From an uncultured Collinsella sp. (lineage in GTDB: Bacteria > Actinomycetota > Coriobacteriia > Coriobacteriales > Coriobacteriaceae): a DNA stretch of 39,583 nucleotides. The notes below the pieces were generated by a model that made no database searches, was not told where the DNA came from, and saw only the letters and a program-made list of their open reading frames with translations. The stretch spans positions 1 through 39,583 of the forward strand of contig CAUCTV010000011.1 in the NCBI GenBank assembly GCA_958445895.1. The letters run 5' to 3'. This document shows, in pieces, positions 31,711-39,583 of the stretch. The position numbers and the translations under genes are program-made. The first letter of the stretch is position 1. Each line of letters starts with the position of its first letter.

Positions 31711-32541
31711 ATGGGTTGCGAGCACGCACAGGCCGCCGGCGGACAAACGTCGCCGTCGCAATTTGAGGAGAACACACTGTCCGAGGTCAAACGCGTCATC
31801 GCCGTGCTTTCCGGCAAGGGCGGTGTCGGCAAGTCGTTTGTCACCGGTGCCATCGCCACCGAGCTTGCCCGTCACGGCCACAAGGTCGGCGTCCTCGATG
31901 CCGACATCACCGGTCCCTCTATCCCCAAAATGTTCGGTATGAGCGGACGCCACGTCCATGCCCTTGGCAACCTCATGCTGCCCGAAATCTCCGAGCACGG
32001 CGTCAAGGTCATGAGCTCCAACCTTCTGCTCCAAAACGAGACCGACCCCGTCCTTTGGCGCGGTCCGGTCATCGCAGGCGCCATTAGGCAGTTCTGGAGC
32101 GAGACCTCGTGGGGCCCCATCGACTACCTGCTGGTCGACATGCCTCCGGGAACAGGCGACGTCGCGCTCACCGTCTTCCAGTCGCTGCCCGTCGACGGCA
32201 TCGTCATCGTCACGAGCCCGCAGGATCTGGTCTCGATGATCGTCGCCAAGGCGGTCAACATGGCCGAGAAGATGAACGTCCCCATTCTGGGCATTGTCGA
32301 GAACATGAGCTATATTGAGTGTCCCGACTGCGGCAAGAAGATCGAGGTCTTTGGCAAGAGCAAGCTCCCCGAGGTCGCAGAGCGCTATAACCTCGACATC
32401 TTGGGCCAGCTTCCCATTAATCCGGCACTCGCCGAGGCCTGCGATAAGGGCGAGGTCGAGACCGCACTGCCCGATGGCATGTTGCCCAAGGCAGTCTCTG
32501 CCGTCGAGGCCATTACCCCGCACGAGACCGACGAGGCCTAA
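31711..32541 (+). CDS. Mrp/NBP35-type P-loop ATPase, iron-sulfur cluster carrier
   Basis: ParA-like ATPase of the ApbC/Mrp family that binds and transfers Fe-S clusters; 276 residues, cytosolic. The deviant Walker A SGKGGVGKS (34-42) with DADITGPSIPKMFG, the LLVDMPPGTGD Walker B and the cluster-binding CPDC at about 204-207 are all present. There is no N-terminal DUF59 domain; instead a short stretch begins with MGCEHAQ. The ATG at 31711 follows AAAGGAG. The next gene starts right after its stop, making an operon with an FAD oxidoreductase. Confidence 0.93.
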   Translation: MGCEHAQAAGGQTSPSQFEENTLSEVKRVIAVLSGKGGVGKSFVTGAIATELARHGHKVGVLDADITGPSIPKMFGMSGRHVHALGNLMLPEISEHGVKVMSSNLLLQNETDPVLWRGPVIAGAIRQFWSETSWGPIDYLLVDMPPGTGDVALTVFQSLPVDGIVIVTSPQDLVSMIVAKAVNMAEKMNVPILGIVENMSYIECPDCGKKIEVFGKSKLPEVAERYNLDILGQLPINPALAEACDKGEVETALPDGMLPKAVSAVEAITPHETDEA

Positions 32542-33813
32542 GTGAACACGAGCGCCTTCTATGACGTCCTGGTAATCGGCGGCGGGGCTTCAGGCCTCGC
32601 CGCCGCCATTACGGCCGCACGCGCTGGCAAAAGCGTCTGCATCGTTGAGCGCGATGTCGCCTGCGGCCTTAAGCTCCTTGCGACCGGCAACGGCCGCTGC
32701 AACCTCTCCAACGAATCGATTGATCCACAGCGGTATAACCACCCCGCATTCGTTGAATCCGTTATGGGCCCCCGGCCCGAACAAGAGCTTATGGGTTTCT
32801 TCTCCTCGCTGGGCATCATGACAACCTCCGAGGAAGGCCGGCTGTACCCGCGCTCCCTTCGCGCCGAATCGGTGCGCGACGCGCTTCTCAATGTTTGCGA
32901 CCGCCTGGGTATCACCTTAATCTGCGGAGCCAACGTTGCCTCGGCACACAAAACTTCCGAAGGCTGGGCACTCCAAATAGACCGTCCGGCGCGGGCGCTC
33001 AAGGCAAAAAAGCACGACGACCGAAAATCGGAGCTCCGCTCGCTTCGGAAAGCGCTCGCCGATGTCCCTCGCAAGAACGAGGCCCTGCAGGCACATGCCG
33101 TAATTATCGCCACGGGCGGCAACCCCACCGGTATCGCCGATACGTTTCGCCTCCCCCTCACTTCGCTGCACCCCATCCTCTGCCCCGTATCGGCAACGGT
33201 CGTCGGCGATCGGGCGGCACTCAAGACGTTGGATGGCCTGCGCGTCCGCGCCCGCTTGACGCTCGCCCGCAATCATAATGAGCTCTGGCACGAAGACGGT
33301 GAAGTCCTGTTTCGAGCCTTCGGTATCTCGGGCGTCGCTGTCTTCAACCTCTCCCGTCGTATCCAGCGCGGCGATACGATCCTGCTCGACGTTTTCCCCG
33401 ACCTCTCCAAAGACGAGCTGCTCGATATGCTCAACCGGCGCGTTGAGCTGCTCGGCGGCTTTTCGCCCCGCAATCCCCGTTGGCTCGACGGCATGCTCGC
33501 CCCGCAACTCTCCCGCGTCGTCTGCACGACGTTCGAGCAGTGCCATCCAGGCTCCAACGATGTCATCCACCTGGTCTCAATCCTCAAACACTTTAAGTTG
33601 CTCGTCGAGGGAACAGCCGAGGAGCGCTCGGCGCAGGTCACGCGTGGTGGCGTATCTGTCGAGAGCATCTCAATACCCAGTCTACGCGCGCGCAGCGCTG
33701 TCGACGCCCCGCTTTACGTCTGCGGCGAAGCGCTCGACATCGACGCCGATTGCGGAGGCTTTAACCTTGCGTGGGCCTGGCTCTCGGGCATTCGCGCTGC
33801 AAGCAGCCTGTAG
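32542..33813 (+). CDS. HI0933-like FAD-dependent oxidoreductase (aminoacetone oxidase family)
   Basis: Flavoprotein of 423 residues. The N-terminal dinucleotide site DVLVIGGGASGLAAAITAARAG and IVERD bind FAD, the family marker GLKLLATGNGRCNLSN follows, then the GRLYPRSLRAESV segment, and the C-terminal FAD contact YVCGEALDIDADCGGFNLAWAWLSG. The physiological substrate of this family is unsettled. A GTG start adjoins the Mrp stop codon (TAAGTG), so it is translationally coupled. An insertion of about 25 charged residues (KAKKHDDRKSELRSLRKA) lies in the middle domain. Confidence 0.9.
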   Translation: MNTSAFYDVLVIGGGASGLAAAITAARAGKSVCIVERDVACGLKLLATGNGRCNLSNESIDPQRYNHPAFVESVMGPRPEQELMGFFSSLGIMTTSEEGRLYPRSLRAESVRDALLNVCDRLGITLICGANVASAHKTSEGWALQIDRPARALKAKKHDDRKSELRSLRKALADVPRKNEALQAHAVIIATGGNPTGIADTFRLPLTSLHPILCPVSATVVGDRAALKTLDGLRVRARLTLARNHNELWHEDGEVLFRAFGISGVAVFNLSRRIQRGDTILLDVFPDLSKDELLDMLNRRVELLGGFSPRNPRWLDGMLAPQLSRVVCTTFEQCHPGSNDVIHLVSILKHFKLLVEGTAEERSAQVTRGGVSVESISIPSLRARSAVDAPLYVCGEALDIDADCGGFNLAWAWLSGIRAASSL

Positions 33814-33823
33814 CCGCGCAGTC

Positions 33824-33829
33824 TATAAT
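33824..33829 (+). promoter_or_regulatory. TATAAT box just before a terminator
   Basis: A perfect -10 consensus lies 11 bases after the preceding stop codon and about 15 bases before a terminator stem; the -35 region is poor. If used, it would give a leader that is immediately attenuated ahead of the FAD dehydrogenase gene. Confidence 0.3.
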
Positions 33830-33843
33830 CAAAAACGCATTCG

Positions 33844-33867
33844 GGCCGTCTGGGATACCGGACGGCC
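33844..33867 (+). terminator. Intrinsic terminator after the Mrp–flavoprotein operon
   Basis: A 10-bp stem with one wobble (GGCCGTCTGG with CCGGACGGCC) is capped by a GATA loop and followed by TCTTTCTT. It lies 31 bases after the oxidoreductase stop and 27 bases before the next start codon. Confidence 0.8.
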
Positions 33868-33893
33868 TCTTTCTTGCCTCTAAGGAGACCTCG

Positions 33894-35534
33894 ATGATCG
33901 AAATCACCCAAGTCAACGCGTCGCTCGATGAAGCCGGCGATGAAAATGCCTGCCTCATTGTTGGTAAGCGAGTCGCCAAGCGCGTCCTACGTTGCAAGGA
34001 CTCCGAGATCAAGTCCATCGAGCTCCACCGCAAGTCAATCGACGCTCGCAAAAAACGAGACGTCCATTTTATCCTGAGCTTTCGTGTTGAGCTGACTAGT
34101 CCCCACCTCGAGCGAGAAGCGGTCGACAGCGTCGCCGAGCGTGACCGCTCACGCGTACGCGCGATAGAAGACGATGGGTCTTCATTCCCCACCCCCGTCT
34201 CCGACGCACCTCAAGAACGCCCTGTCGTTGTCGGCGCCGGATGCGCCGGCCTTTTCGCTGCGCTTACGCTCGCCGAAGCAGGTCTTAAGCCCTTGCTCAT
34301 CGAGCGCGGCGACCCGGCATTTCGCCGCTCGCATGCGATCGACCTCTTTCTAAAGGAGCGCATCCTCGACCCCGAGAGCAATATCCAGTTTGGTCTGGGC
34401 GGCGCGGGGACCTTCTCGGACGGCAAGCTCAATACGGGAACCAAAAATCCCGCCCATCGCCTTATCCTCGAAACCTTCGTCGAGGCGGGTGCGCCCCGCG
34501 ATATTCTGTGGGATGCCAAGCCGCACATTGGCTCCGACATCCTTCCCACGGTTGTCACCGCTATATCCCAGCGCATCGAGCAGCTCGGAGGTGTCGTCCG
34601 TTATCGAACAAAGCTCGTCGACATTCGCATCGACGCGTCTGGCGCCATCACCGGTATTGATGTCCAATCGTCCCAAGACGCCGCTTACGAGTCAATCGAG
34701 ACAAAGCACCTCATCCTCGCCTGCGGGCATTCTGCTCGCGATATTTTTGAGCTCCTTAAGGACCACAACGTGACCCTCGCACAAAAGACCTTTGCCATGG
34801 GCGTTCGCATCGAGCATCCGCAGCGCGACATCGATCGAGCCCAATATGGAGCCTCGGCGGGACATCCAGCGATCGGGGCGGCCCCTTACAAACTTGTTGC
34901 CCATCTTCCCAACGGCCGCAGCGTGTTCTCGTTTTGCATGTGCCCCGGCGGACAGGTTGTCGCCGCCTCTTCCGAGCAGGGCCACCTGTGCGTCAACGGC
35001 GCTAGCCTCAATGCCCGCGACGGACGCAACGCAAATGCCGCCTTGCTCGTTAACGTCACGCCTGAGGACCTTCCCAACGATGACCCGCTCGCCGGCATCG
35101 AGCTCCAGCGTGCCTGCGAGGCGGCCGCCTATCGCCTGGGCGGTTCCAACTGGAACGCACCGGCACAACTCGTCGGAGATTTCCTCGCAGGACGCGCCAG
35201 CAAGGCGCCCGGAAAGGTAAAGCCCACCTATCCGCTCGGTGTGACCTGGACGGCAATTGACGAAGCCCTGCCGCAGCATATCGTCGAGTCGCTCCGCCTG
35301 GGACTTCCCCTACTCGGAAAAAAGCTACGAGGCTACGACCGTCCCGATGCCGTTCTTACCGGCGTGGAGACTCGTTCGAGCTCACCTGTCACTGTCACCC
35401 GAGACCGAACGTGCCATGCCGTGTCGACCCCGGGCCTCTACCCTTGTGGTGAGGGAGCTGGATATGCTGGCGGCATCATGAGCGCGGCCACCGACGGCAT
35501 CCGTTGCGCCGAAGCCCTGATCGCAGACCTCTAG
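33894..35534 (+). CDS. FAD-dependent dehydrogenase of the COG2509 type
   Basis: A 546-residue cytosolic flavoprotein. An N-terminal domain of about 100 residues, rich in charged residues (VAKRVLRCKDSEIKSIELHRKSIDARKKRD), precedes the FAD-binding VVVGAGCAGLFAALTLAEAGLKPLLIERG. Family blocks are NIQFGLGGAGTFSDGKLNTGTKN, FAMGVRIEHPQ, GVETRSSSPVTVTRD and the C-terminal PCGEGAGYAGGIMSAATDGI. The reaction catalysed by this family is not known to me. The ATG follows AAGGAG. It lies just behind the terminator of the upstream operon and shares a bidirectional terminator with uvrB. Confidence 0.9.
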   Translation: MIEITQVNASLDEAGDENACLIVGKRVAKRVLRCKDSEIKSIELHRKSIDARKKRDVHFILSFRVELTSPHLEREAVDSVAERDRSRVRAIEDDGSSFPTPVSDAPQERPVVVGAGCAGLFAALTLAEAGLKPLLIERGDPAFRRSHAIDLFLKERILDPESNIQFGLGGAGTFSDGKLNTGTKNPAHRLILETFVEAGAPRDILWDAKPHIGSDILPTVVTAISQRIEQLGGVVRYRTKLVDIRIDASGAITGIDVQSSQDAAYESIETKHLILACGHSARDIFELLKDHNVTLAQKTFAMGVRIEHPQRDIDRAQYGASAGHPAIGAAPYKLVAHLPNGRSVFSFCMCPGGQVVAASSEQGHLCVNGASLNARDGRNANAALLVNVTPEDLPNDDPLAGIELQRACEAAAYRLGGSNWNAPAQLVGDFLAGRASKAPGKVKPTYPLGVTWTAIDEALPQHIVESLRLGLPLLGKKLRGYDRPDAVLTGVETRSSSPVTVTRDRTCHAVSTPGLYPCGEGAGYAGGIMSAATDGIRCAEALIADL

Positions 35535-35561
35535 CGCACGAATTCCAGCGCGCAAAAGACA

Positions 35562-35595
35562 CAGGCCCCGAGCTCCACAGGGAACTCGGGGCCTG
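35562..35595. terminator. Bidirectional terminator between the FAD dehydrogenase and uvrB
   Basis: An 11-bp perfect stem (CAGGCCCCGAG with CTCGGGGCCTG) closes a 12-base loop. The plus-strand tail is TTCGCTATTTC and the minus-strand tail TGTCTTTTGC. It lies between two convergent genes, four bases from the uvrB stop. Confidence 0.85.
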
Positions 35596-35599
35596 TTCG

Positions 35600-37840
35600 C
35601 TATTTCTTAAACCGTGCACCCTGGCGTTTTCTGCCCGATGCGAACGTGGAACCCTTGCGGGCCTGCGAACGTAAGCGCTCGATCGTCTCGTCCTCAGACG
35701 CACCCTCGAGCATCGCCCGAATCTGAACGACAGCATCGCGCAGGCGCGCCGCCTCCTCAAAGTCCATGGCGGCAGAAGCGTTGCGCATATCCTCTTCCAT
35801 GGTTTCGACGATCCGCACAAGCTCGTCATGCGGCAGTTCTTCCAACTGCTCCGCAAGTGTCTGCTCGGGCGCCACCGTTTCCGGCACGCCGCCCTCGCCC
35901 GACTCATCGGGCGTATAGAATGCGCCATGACCAAGAGAATCGCCCTTCGAGCGCCCCTTGGAACCCACGGTTTTTTCGGCCTCGGCAATAAAACTTGAGA
36001 TGTCGTTGATGGCCTTGCGCACTGTCTTGGGCACAATGCCATGCTCTTCGTTATATGCCATCTGAATCTCGCGACGGCGCTGCGTCTCCTCGATGGCCTC
36101 TTTCATCGAATCGGTCACAACGTCCGCATACATGATGACTTCGCCATCGGCGTTACGGGCCGCGCGGCCAATCGTCTGAATCAGCGAACGGCGGTTGCGC
36201 AAGAAGCCTTCCTTATCGGCATCGAGAATTGCCACCAGTGAGACCTCGGGAAGATCCAAGCCCTCGCGAAGCAGGTTGATGCCAACGAGAACATCGATCT
36301 TGCCCTCGCGCAGCGTTCGCAGGATCTCGACACGGTCCATTGTCGCCGTATCAGAGTGCATGTAATTGACCTTAATGCCCGCATCAAGTAGATGGTCGGT
36401 CAGGTCCTCGGCCATGCGCTTGGTCAACGTGGTCACCAGCACGCGCTCCTTGCGGGCAACGCGCTCGCGAATCTCGTCTTCAAGATCGTCAATCTGACCG
36501 CGAACCGGACGCACATCGATCTTGGGATCGAGCAGACCGGTCGGACGAATAATCTGCTCCACGTCGTTTTGGCTCACCCGCAGCTCGTAATCGCCCGGCG
36601 TGGCCGAAACATAGATAAACTGGGGGATCCTTGCCTCAAACTCATCGAAACGAAGCGGGCGGTTATCGAGCGCCGAGGGCAGGCGAAAACCGTGTTCCAC
36701 CAGCGTCACCTTACGCGAGCGGTCACCTTCGTGCATGCCGCGAATCTGCGGCACCGTCACATGGCTCTCATCGATGATGCAGAGCATATCCTTGGGAAAG
36801 TAATCGATTAGGGTAAACGGCGGCTCACCCGGCTTGCGACCGTCCAGATGACGCGAGTAGTTCTCGATGCCGTTGCAAAAGCCCATCGTCTCGAGCATCT
36901 CAAGATCATAATCGGTGCGCTGCTGCAGACGCTGCGCCTCGAGCAACTTGTCGGTCGCCTTGAGCTCCGCCACGCGCTTCTCGCACTCTTCGCTGATCGA
37001 TTTCAGAGCCGCCTTGACCTTCGGCTTCTCGGTCACGTAGTGCGATGCCGGCCATACGGGGATGGCCTCGTACTCACGAAGCATCTCACCGGTGACCTCA
37101 TCGATCTCGGCAATCAGCTCGACCTCGTCGCCAAAGAACTCAAACCGCAACGGATGCTCGGCATAAGGCGGATACACGTCGACAACATCGCCGCGCACGC
37201 GGAACGTGCCGCGTGCCAGGTCATAGTCATTGCGATCATATTGAATGTCGATAAGTGCATGGATAAAGTCATCGCGCTCGAGCGGCACCTTCTTGTCGAC
37301 GTTTGGAGCCAGACCCGCATAGTCCTCAGGAGAGCCAATGCCATAGATACACGAGACCGATGCGACAACGATCACATCACGTCGAGAGAGTAGCGATGCG
37401 GTCGCCTGATGTCGCAGCATCTCAACCTCTTCGTTAATCGAGGAGTCTTTCTCGATATATGTATCGCTTTGCGGCACATACGCCTCGGGCTGATAGTAGT
37501 CGTAGTACGAGACGAAGTAGACCACAGCGTTGTTGGGAAAGAACTCTTTGAGCTCGCTCGCAAGCTGAGCGGCGAGCGTTTTATTCGGAGCCATGACCAG
37601 CGTCGGCTTTCCCAGGGCCTCAATAGTCTTTGCCATCGTGAAGGTCTTGCCCGAACCAGTCACGCCCAGCAAAACCTGATAGCGGTCTCCGTCCCTCACG
37701 CCCTGCACAAGCGACTCAATGGCCTTAGGCTGGGAACCGGCAGGCTCATAGGGAGACACGACCTTAAACGGCACGTCAGAGCCTTCAACGCCAAAGCGCT
37801 TAAGTTCACCACCAACGCGTTCTACTTCAAATTCCGCCAT
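35600..37840 (-). CDS. uvrB: Excinuclease ABC subunit B
   Basis: Helicase-like damage-verification subunit of nucleotide excision repair, 746 residues, longer than the usual ~670. Walker A GVTGSGKT (59-66), the damage-probing beta hairpin YYDYYQPEAYVPQSDTYIEKDSSIN, DESHVT, the QTIGRAARN motif VI, and the C-terminal UVR motif (MDFEEAARLRDAVVQI) that contacts UvrC are present. The extra length is an acidic Gly/Ser-rich stretch at about 630-670 before the UVR motif and a basic tail. The ATG follows AGGAG. It lies 51 bases downstream of the transglycosylase gene and may be co-transcribed with it and coaE. Confidence 0.97.
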   Translation of the reverse strand: MAEFEVERVGGELKRFGVEGSDVPFKVVSPYEPAGSQPKAIESLVQGVRDGDRYQVLLGVTGSGKTFTMAKTIEALGKPTLVMAPNKTLAAQLASELKEFFPNNAVVYFVSYYDYYQPEAYVPQSDTYIEKDSSINEEVEMLRHQATASLLSRRDVIVVASVSCIYGIGSPEDYAGLAPNVDKKVPLERDDFIHALIDIQYDRNDYDLARGTFRVRGDVVDVYPPYAEHPLRFEFFGDEVELIAEIDEVTGEMLREYEAIPVWPASHYVTEKPKVKAALKSISEECEKRVAELKATDKLLEAQRLQQRTDYDLEMLETMGFCNGIENYSRHLDGRKPGEPPFTLIDYFPKDMLCIIDESHVTVPQIRGMHEGDRSRKVTLVEHGFRLPSALDNRPLRFDEFEARIPQFIYVSATPGDYELRVSQNDVEQIIRPTGLLDPKIDVRPVRGQIDDLEDEIRERVARKERVLVTTLTKRMAEDLTDHLLDAGIKVNYMHSDTATMDRVEILRTLREGKIDVLVGINLLREGLDLPEVSLVAILDADKEGFLRNRRSLIQTIGRAARNADGEVIMYADVVTDSMKEAIEETQRRREIQMAYNEEHGIVPKTVRKAINDISSFIAEAEKTVGSKGRSKGDSLGHGAFYTPDESGEGGVPETVAPEQTLAEQLEELPHDELVRIVETMEEDMRNASAAMDFEEAARLRDAVVQIRAMLEGASEDETIERLRSQARKGSTFASGRKRQGARFKK

Positions 37841-37891
37841 GGATACTCCTAACTCATATATCTGCAGTATACGCAGGCGGCAGGCATAGTC

Positions 37892-38473
37892 CTATACGAA
37901 CCGATCGGGATAGAGGGTCTTGTAGCGAACCCAGGCATTATTGACACGAATCAGATACGCCTGCGTCTCGGGAAAGGTGATTGCATTATGAAGCGACGTA
38001 CTCTGCTGCGCCCATCCGTCGACATTGCCCATGCCGGCGTTATAGGCGGCAATGGCACTGTCAGTCGACCCGTTAAAATACGCTAGAAGATACGAGAGAT
38101 ACGCACAGCCAAACTCGATATTCGTAGCCGGATCGTTAAGGTTGTCGGCCGAATACTCGCCACCGTCGACAAGGCCCTTGGCGATCATATCCTGGGCAGT
38201 CTCGGGCATCAGCTGCATCAATCCCTGAGCACCCTGATTCGACTCGGCCTCGGGATCCCAATTCGATTCAGACTTAATGACAGCGCACACCAGATACGGA
38301 TCCAGATTATGCGAAATACTGGATTGCTTTACATACGCCTCGTAGTCAATCGGATACAGCGGCTTAAAGAAAGCGGCAGGAGCATACGAGTAAACGAATG
38401 AGATAAGGCCGAAGGCAAAAACGGCAGCCAGCGGTATAAGGCGATACCACGTAAGGAAACGTGTCTTAGGCAT
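37892..38473 (-). CDS. Membrane-anchored lytic transglycosylase (SLT domain)
   Basis: Cleaves the glycan strand of peptidoglycan to give 1,6-anhydromuropeptides; 193 residues. One N-terminal helix (about 11-32) anchors it outside the membrane. The SLT domain shows the catalytic Glu69 in VIKSESNWDP, then GAQGLMQLMPETAQDM, NIEFGCAYLSYLL and AIAAYNAGMGNVDGW. It starts within coaE with an 8-base overlap (ATGCCTAA) and has a strong AAGGAGG ribosome site inside coaE. In Bacillus and relatives, soluble lytic transglycosylases of this size are also found next to coaE. Confidence 0.92.
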   Translation of the reverse strand: MPKTRFLTWYRLIPLAAVFAFGLISFVYSYAPAAFFKPLYPIDYEAYVKQSSISHNLDPYLVCAVIKSESNWDPEAESNQGAQGLMQLMPETAQDMIAKGLVDGGEYSADNLNDPATNIEFGCAYLSYLLAYFNGSTDSAIAAYNAGMGNVDGWAQQSTSLHNAITFPETQAYLIRVNNAWVRYKTLYPDRFV

Positions 38474-39107
38474 CGGCCTCCTCCTTATCCACTACATCCC
38501 CGAACCCATGGCGCGAAAGCCATGCGTCCAGTTGTTCAAAGAGCGAGTTATCGTCTGCCGCATTGTCAATCACAGTTGTAGCGAGATTGCACAGCACAGA
38601 CTCTTCGGGCTGGCAAGCAGAACGGGCATCGAAATCAGATGGCTCCATGCCACGTTGAATAGCGCGCTCGCGACGAACTGACAAAGGGGCGCTGATGACC
38701 AAAATTTCATCAGCCAAGCCAAATGCATCCTCAAAACCAGTCGGAGCAGAAACCTCGACCACCGCAAAAGGATAACGGGGAGATGAAACAGTACAACAAA
38801 CCGGATCGAGAATCCTAAGCGAAAGCTGTTCAATCAGAATGGGATGCACGATGTCATTGAGCCGTGCGACCGAATCAGGAGAAGCGAAAGCTCGAGAAGC
38901 GAGGATGCCGCGGCGAATGCCGCCTTCCTCATCCAAAATGTCCCAACCGAATTCATCCGCAAGTGTATTGACGATATCAGAGCCCGGCACATACAGCGAT
39001 TTTGCAAGCTCATCCAGATCGATAAGCATAGCGCCACGAGATTCGAAATAGCGGCAGGCAGTCGACTTACCCGAAGCAATATTGCCCAAGACAAATACGG
39101 TAAACAT
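38466..39107 (-). CDS. coaE: Dephospho-CoA kinase
   Basis: Last step of coenzyme A synthesis: phosphorylates the 3'-hydroxyl of dephospho-CoA; 213 residues, cytosolic. The P-loop GNIASGKS is at residues 8-15, followed by FESRGAMLIDLDELAKSLY, where the family usually has DAD, and VVEVSAPTGFEDAFGLADEILVISAPLSVRRERAIQRG, where the family normally has PLLFE. The ATG at 39105-39107 follows AGGGAGG; a TTG one codon earlier is ignored. It overlaps the transglycosylase gene. Divergence in the lid and substrate motifs makes it a somewhat unusual family member, but length and order fit. Confidence 0.9.
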   Translation of the reverse strand: MFTVFVLGNIASGKSTACRYFESRGAMLIDLDELAKSLYVPGSDIVNTLADEFGWDILDEEGGIRRGILASRAFASPDSVARLNDIVHPILIEQLSLRILDPVCCTVSSPRYPFAVVEVSAPTGFEDAFGLADEILVISAPLSVRRERAIQRGMEPSDFDARSACQPEESVLCNLATTVIDNAADDNSLFEQLDAWLSRHGFGDVVDKEEADA

Positions 39108-39236
39108 CAAGCCCTCCCTAACGCCAATGCGAGTAATTATCGCTCAAATACACTAGATGGACTCAAAATACAGCCAAACAGTAAGAGCACATACGGGGGA
39201 GCTAGGTCCCAAAGTACAACGTGTATACAACGCAAA
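39108..39236. other. Intergenic region between the rRNA operon and coaE
   Basis: About 130 bases, AT-richer than the surroundings, where the coaE promoter should lie. Minus-strand hexamers such as TTGAGT and GATAAT are present, but at 19-base spacing, so I do not assign a promoter. No coding frame is credible. Confidence 0.35.
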
Positions 39237-39264
39237 AAGGGGGAGGCCGCGAGGCCTCCCCCTT
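39237..39264 (-). terminator. rRNA operon terminator
   Basis: A perfect 12-bp stem (AAGGGGGAGGCC with GGCCTCCCCCTT) is capped by a four-base loop (TCGC on the minus strand) and followed by further T residues. It lies about 35 bases beyond the 5S end and should stop rRNA transcription. Confidence 0.9.
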
Positions 39265-39298
39265 CTCAGTTCAAGCGTACGGCTCGGTGCCGTCCACC

Positions 39299-39415
39299 GG
39301 TCAGCGGCGCCCTGGCCTCCCACGGGCTGGCCCCGCAGTACTCTCGGCGCGATGGGGCTTAGCTTCCGGGTTCGGAACGGGACCGGGCGTGCCCCCCATG
39401 CTCTGGCCGCTGACC
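39299..39415 (-). rRNA. rrf: 5S ribosomal RNA
   Basis: On the minus strand the conserved 5S core is clear: CCCGTTCCGAACCCGGAAGCTAAG (split here as CCCGTTCCGAAC and CCGGAAGCTAAG), then GCGCCGAGAGTACTGCGGGG and the closing helix GGTCAGCGGC with GCCGCTGACC. The helix continues beyond the mature ends through CCACC/GGTGG, forming a processing stem. Ends are placed by the helix and may be off by one or two bases. About 117 nt, normal for actinobacteria. Confidence 0.93.
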
Positions 39416-39558
39416 GGTGGGCGGCGCCCACCGTTACGGTGTCCTGGGTCTCATCTACGTGCCCTGGGGGCCGCATGGCGCATAGGAAAGGTGACTCGGG
39501 GGCATCCTCGTGCCCGGACCGCGCTTCTGAGCGCATGTCCCGCGGGCCGCGAGGTGCG
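39416..39558 (-). other. 23S–5S internal transcribed spacer
   Basis: About 143 bases between the inferred 23S end and 5S, GC-rich, with small hairpins such as GCGC-TCAGAA-GCGC. No tRNA cloverleaf is seen. Confidence 0.7.
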
Positions 39559-39583
39559 GTTCCGGAAGAGCTCGGGCGATTAG
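39559..39583 (-). rRNA. rrl: 23S ribosomal RNA, last bases of the 3' end
   Basis: At the window edge the minus strand reads CTAATCGCCCGAGC, matching the conserved 3' terminal region of 23S rRNA (ACTAATCGGCCGAG-type) shortly before its end. The mature end is estimated by comparison with the known distance in E. coli; the rest of 23S lies beyond the window. Confidence 0.75.

Noticed and set aside
39416..39558. Possible tRNA in the 23S–5S spacer
   Set aside because: No cloverleaf, no T-loop consensus; only short hairpins.
39153..39583. Open frames over the 5S region on both strands
   Set aside because: They overlie 5S rRNA, its terminator and spacer, whose RNA features are unambiguous.
1..39583. 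CRISPR arrays, insertion sequences, phage or toxin–antitoxin genes
   Set aside because: No regularly spaced repeats, transposase or integrase motifs, or paired small genes were seen anywhere in the window.

Overview
The window reads as a chromosomal segment of a Coriobacteriia-type actinobacterium, most likely Collinsella or a close relative. The call rests on the moderately high GC coding sequence, the WhiA sporulation-type regulator, an Arg-variant RapZ P-loop and the actinobacterial gene order coaE–uvrB–uvrA–uvrC–rapZ–whiA–gap–pgk–tpiA–secG, which is legible here from right to left. The genus is inference; no database search was possible.

Layout. Positions 1–3745 carry a minus-strand peptide-type ABC transporter operon (binding lipoprotein, two permeases, the last cut by the window edge). 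Positions 4036–9129 hold secG and the lower-glycolysis genes gpmI, tpiA, pgk and gap, with clear intrinsic terminators after secG, gpmI and gap. Then come whiA and rapZ (9323–11179). From 11281 to 21708 lies a minus-strand sialic-acid-type operon: an Opp/Dpp-family transporter (binding lipoprotein, permease, fused permease–ATPase, ATPase), two tandem AXE1-type esterases of which one has lost its catalytic serine, a NanA/DapA-fold aldolase, a ROK sugar kinase and NanE epimerase. Several of its gene boundaries carry RNA hairpins, including a 98-nt multi-helix element and a 109-bp palindrome. Positions 22073–29218 hold uvrC, murJ, ybaK and uvrA.

A plus-strand island follows (29412–35534): an LTA-synthase-like membrane sulfatase, an Mrp-type ATPase and two unrelated FAD oxidoreductases. 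The rest is minus strand again: uvrB, a membrane-anchored lytic transglycosylase, coaE, and the end of an rRNA operon (5S, spacer, last bases of 23S).

How they work together. The 11–22 kb operon would take up a sialic-acid-like sugar, remove O-acetyl groups, split it to N-acetylmannosamine and pyruvate, phosphorylate it and epimerise it to GlcNAc-6-phosphate; nagA and nagB are not in the window. It sits between uvrC and rapZ, which are neighbours in many actinobacteria, and the usual yvcK between rapZ and whiA is absent. I take this as an accessory catabolic operon that entered, or was rearranged into, a core locus. The most interesting leads are the structured intercistronic RNAs, the apparent pseudo-esterase and the palindromic operator candidates in front of the transporter genes. 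Functions are inferred from family motifs; regulatory sites are pattern-based.
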